Assembly: GCF_003815875.1 (NCBI RefSeq)
Contig: NZ_CP033924.1
Coordinates: 3,534,001 to 3,598,000, forward strand
Source: Chryseobacterium lactis
GTDB taxonomy: Bacteria > Bacteroidota > Bacteroidia > Flavobacteriales > Weeksellaceae
DNA: 64,000 nt
Direction of reading: 5' to 3'
Shown in pieces: positions 63,171-64,000 of this stretch. Below the pieces are notes generated by a model. The model was not told where the DNA came from. It searched no databases and was given only the letters and a program-made list of their open reading frames with translations. Position 1 is the first letter of the stretch. Every line of letters starts with the position of its first letter. The position numbers and the translations under genes were made by a program.

Positions 63171-64000
63171 TTAATAGTTCATGGTACGAATGAAGGTATT
63201 CAAATCTTGTCCTTTCCTGACGCCTAGTTTTTGTTTTAATCTATATTTTGTAACGCTGACGGTTTTAGGATCTACTTTTAAAGCGGTTGCAATCTGGATG
63301 TTATCCATATTCAGATAAATATAAGCGACATATTTCAGATCAAGATTGGTTAATCTGTTTTTAGCAAGTTCGTTGAGACGTTTAAAAAAATTAGGATGAG
63401 TTTCCTGTATAATGTCCCGGATCGTGTTGAAATTATTGTCCATCAGTTGTTCATCCTTTAGCAAATGATTGAATTTTTTGTCCTTTGGCAAATTTACTTT
63501 CAGTTCATTGATGAACGTATTTTTATGCTCCAGTTGGATGGATGTGGCCAGAGCTTGCCTCTGAAGCTGCTCCTGTTTCATGATAAAAAGTTCATTTTCC
63601 ATTTTTAATTTTTGTTTCTCTGATTCTAAAAGGCTGGTTGTTTTTTTGTTGAGTTTCTGTCTATAATCGAGAGTAAAGAAAAGCAAAATAAGTCCTAAAA
63701 CTATAGAGATAATAGCGCTTATATACCATATTTCATACTTCTTATAAGATTTGTTTTTCTCTTCCAGAATATTTTTTTCTTGCTCTGTCTGGTAAAAGGT
63801 ATCCAAAGATCTAGTATTATTTTCATAGAGCCGTTTATCTTCTTTGATAATAGTTTCTCTGGCTTTTTTGTCATAAACTAAAGCCTTATCGAAAAGATGC
63901 ATTTTTTCATATAATTTTGATATATTCAAGTAGAGTCCAATTCTATTTTGATCAGTAACTTGTTTGTCTGTACTCACTATTTCCGCTTTTTGATAATATT
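63171..64000 (-). CDS. Membrane-spanning TPR regulator with LuxR-like HTH, paralogue 3 (5' end outside window)
   Basis: The frame stays open to the window edge, so the GTG at 63977 is not the start. The residues before it (YYQKAEIVSTDKQ) align with YYLKAESMNADKQ of paralogue 2. About 276 C-terminal residues are visible: the last TPRs, a membrane helix, a coiled coil and the HTH. It is the third tandem copy and more may follow outside. Confidence 0.85.
   Translation of the reverse strand, partial: YYQKAEIVSTDKQVTDQNRIGLYLNISKLYEKMHLFDKALVYDKKARETIIKEDKRLYENNTRSLDTFYQTEQEKNILEEKNKSYKKYEIWYISAIISIVLGLILLFFTLDYRQKLNKKTTSLLESEKQKLKMENELFIMKQEQLQRQALATSIQLEHKNTFINELKVNLPKDKKFNHLLKDEQLMDNNFNTIRDIIQETHPNFFKRLNELAKNRLTNLDLKYVAYIYLNMDNIQIATALKVDPKTVSVTKYRLKQKLGVRKGQDLNTFIRTMNY

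Noticed and set aside
1..64000. CRISPR arrays and rRNA genes
   Set aside because: No regularly spaced repeats and no rRNA sequence were seen on either strand.

Overview
The window looks like chromosome of a flavobacterium in the Chryseobacterium/Elizabethkingia group (Weeksellaceae). This is inferred from AT-rich DNA, TTG-N19-TAnnTTTG promoters of the Bacteroidota type, weak Shine-Dalgarno signals, a Bacteroidota-type TssD/VgrG/Rhs module, secreted proteins with 'AQ'-type signal peptide ends, and a Gly-Gly leader peptide. No species can be fixed from sequence alone.

Layout. (1) 1-11.2 kb: the 3' part of a giant SpvB/TcdB-like Rhs protein (it runs in from outside the window), an overlapping putative immunity gene, then decayed DNA: a broken REP-associated transposase between inverted REP palindromes, a stub of an Rhs toxin tip and its orphan immunity-like gene. 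(2) 11.2-26.5 kb: ordinary chromosome with an M1 aminopeptidase, PutP symporter, lactonase-like MBL enzyme, a 57-aa Gly-Gly leader peptide, an MFS/HxlR pair, LLM oxidoreductase, small-domain proteins, TPR protein, DinB and S41 protease. (3) 26.8-37.7 kb: a type VI secretion effector module: TssD tube protein, VgrG spike, TPR adaptor-like protein, Rhs effector with a GIY-YIG-like nuclease tip, and a row of putative immunity genes with a recombination scar. (4) 37.96-50.15 kb: tRNA-Ser(UGA) followed by a 12.1-kb integrative mobilizable element with 16-bp attL/attR cores and a 21-bp arm-type repeat at each end. (5) 50.2-64 kb: chromosome again with an SMP-30-like protein, LytS/LytTR two-component pair, a gluzincin-like protein, a TPR-Arr rifampin ADP-ribosyltransferase, a class II cyclic-nucleotide phosphodiesterase, and three tandem paralogues with signal peptide, TPRs, a membrane segment and a LuxR-like HTH.

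The most interesting find is the cargo of the mobile element (38.2-43.0 kb, minus strand). A 67-aa acidic leader-type peptide ends in Gly-Gly followed by a six-residue tail with Trp third from the C-terminus. It has its own promoter and is followed by a hairpin terminator or attenuator. Four translationally coupled genes come next: two secreted proteins, a 619-aa enzyme carrying both a class I isoprenoid motif (DDIID) and a class II cyclase motif (DIDD) with QW-like repeats, and a PqqD-like/M50 membrane protease. This resembles a RiPP pathway in which an isoprenoid enzyme acts on, or beside, a ribosomal peptide. The C-terminal Trp recalls the prenylated ComX pheromones. I do not know of a described system with this gene set. 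The chemistry is inference.
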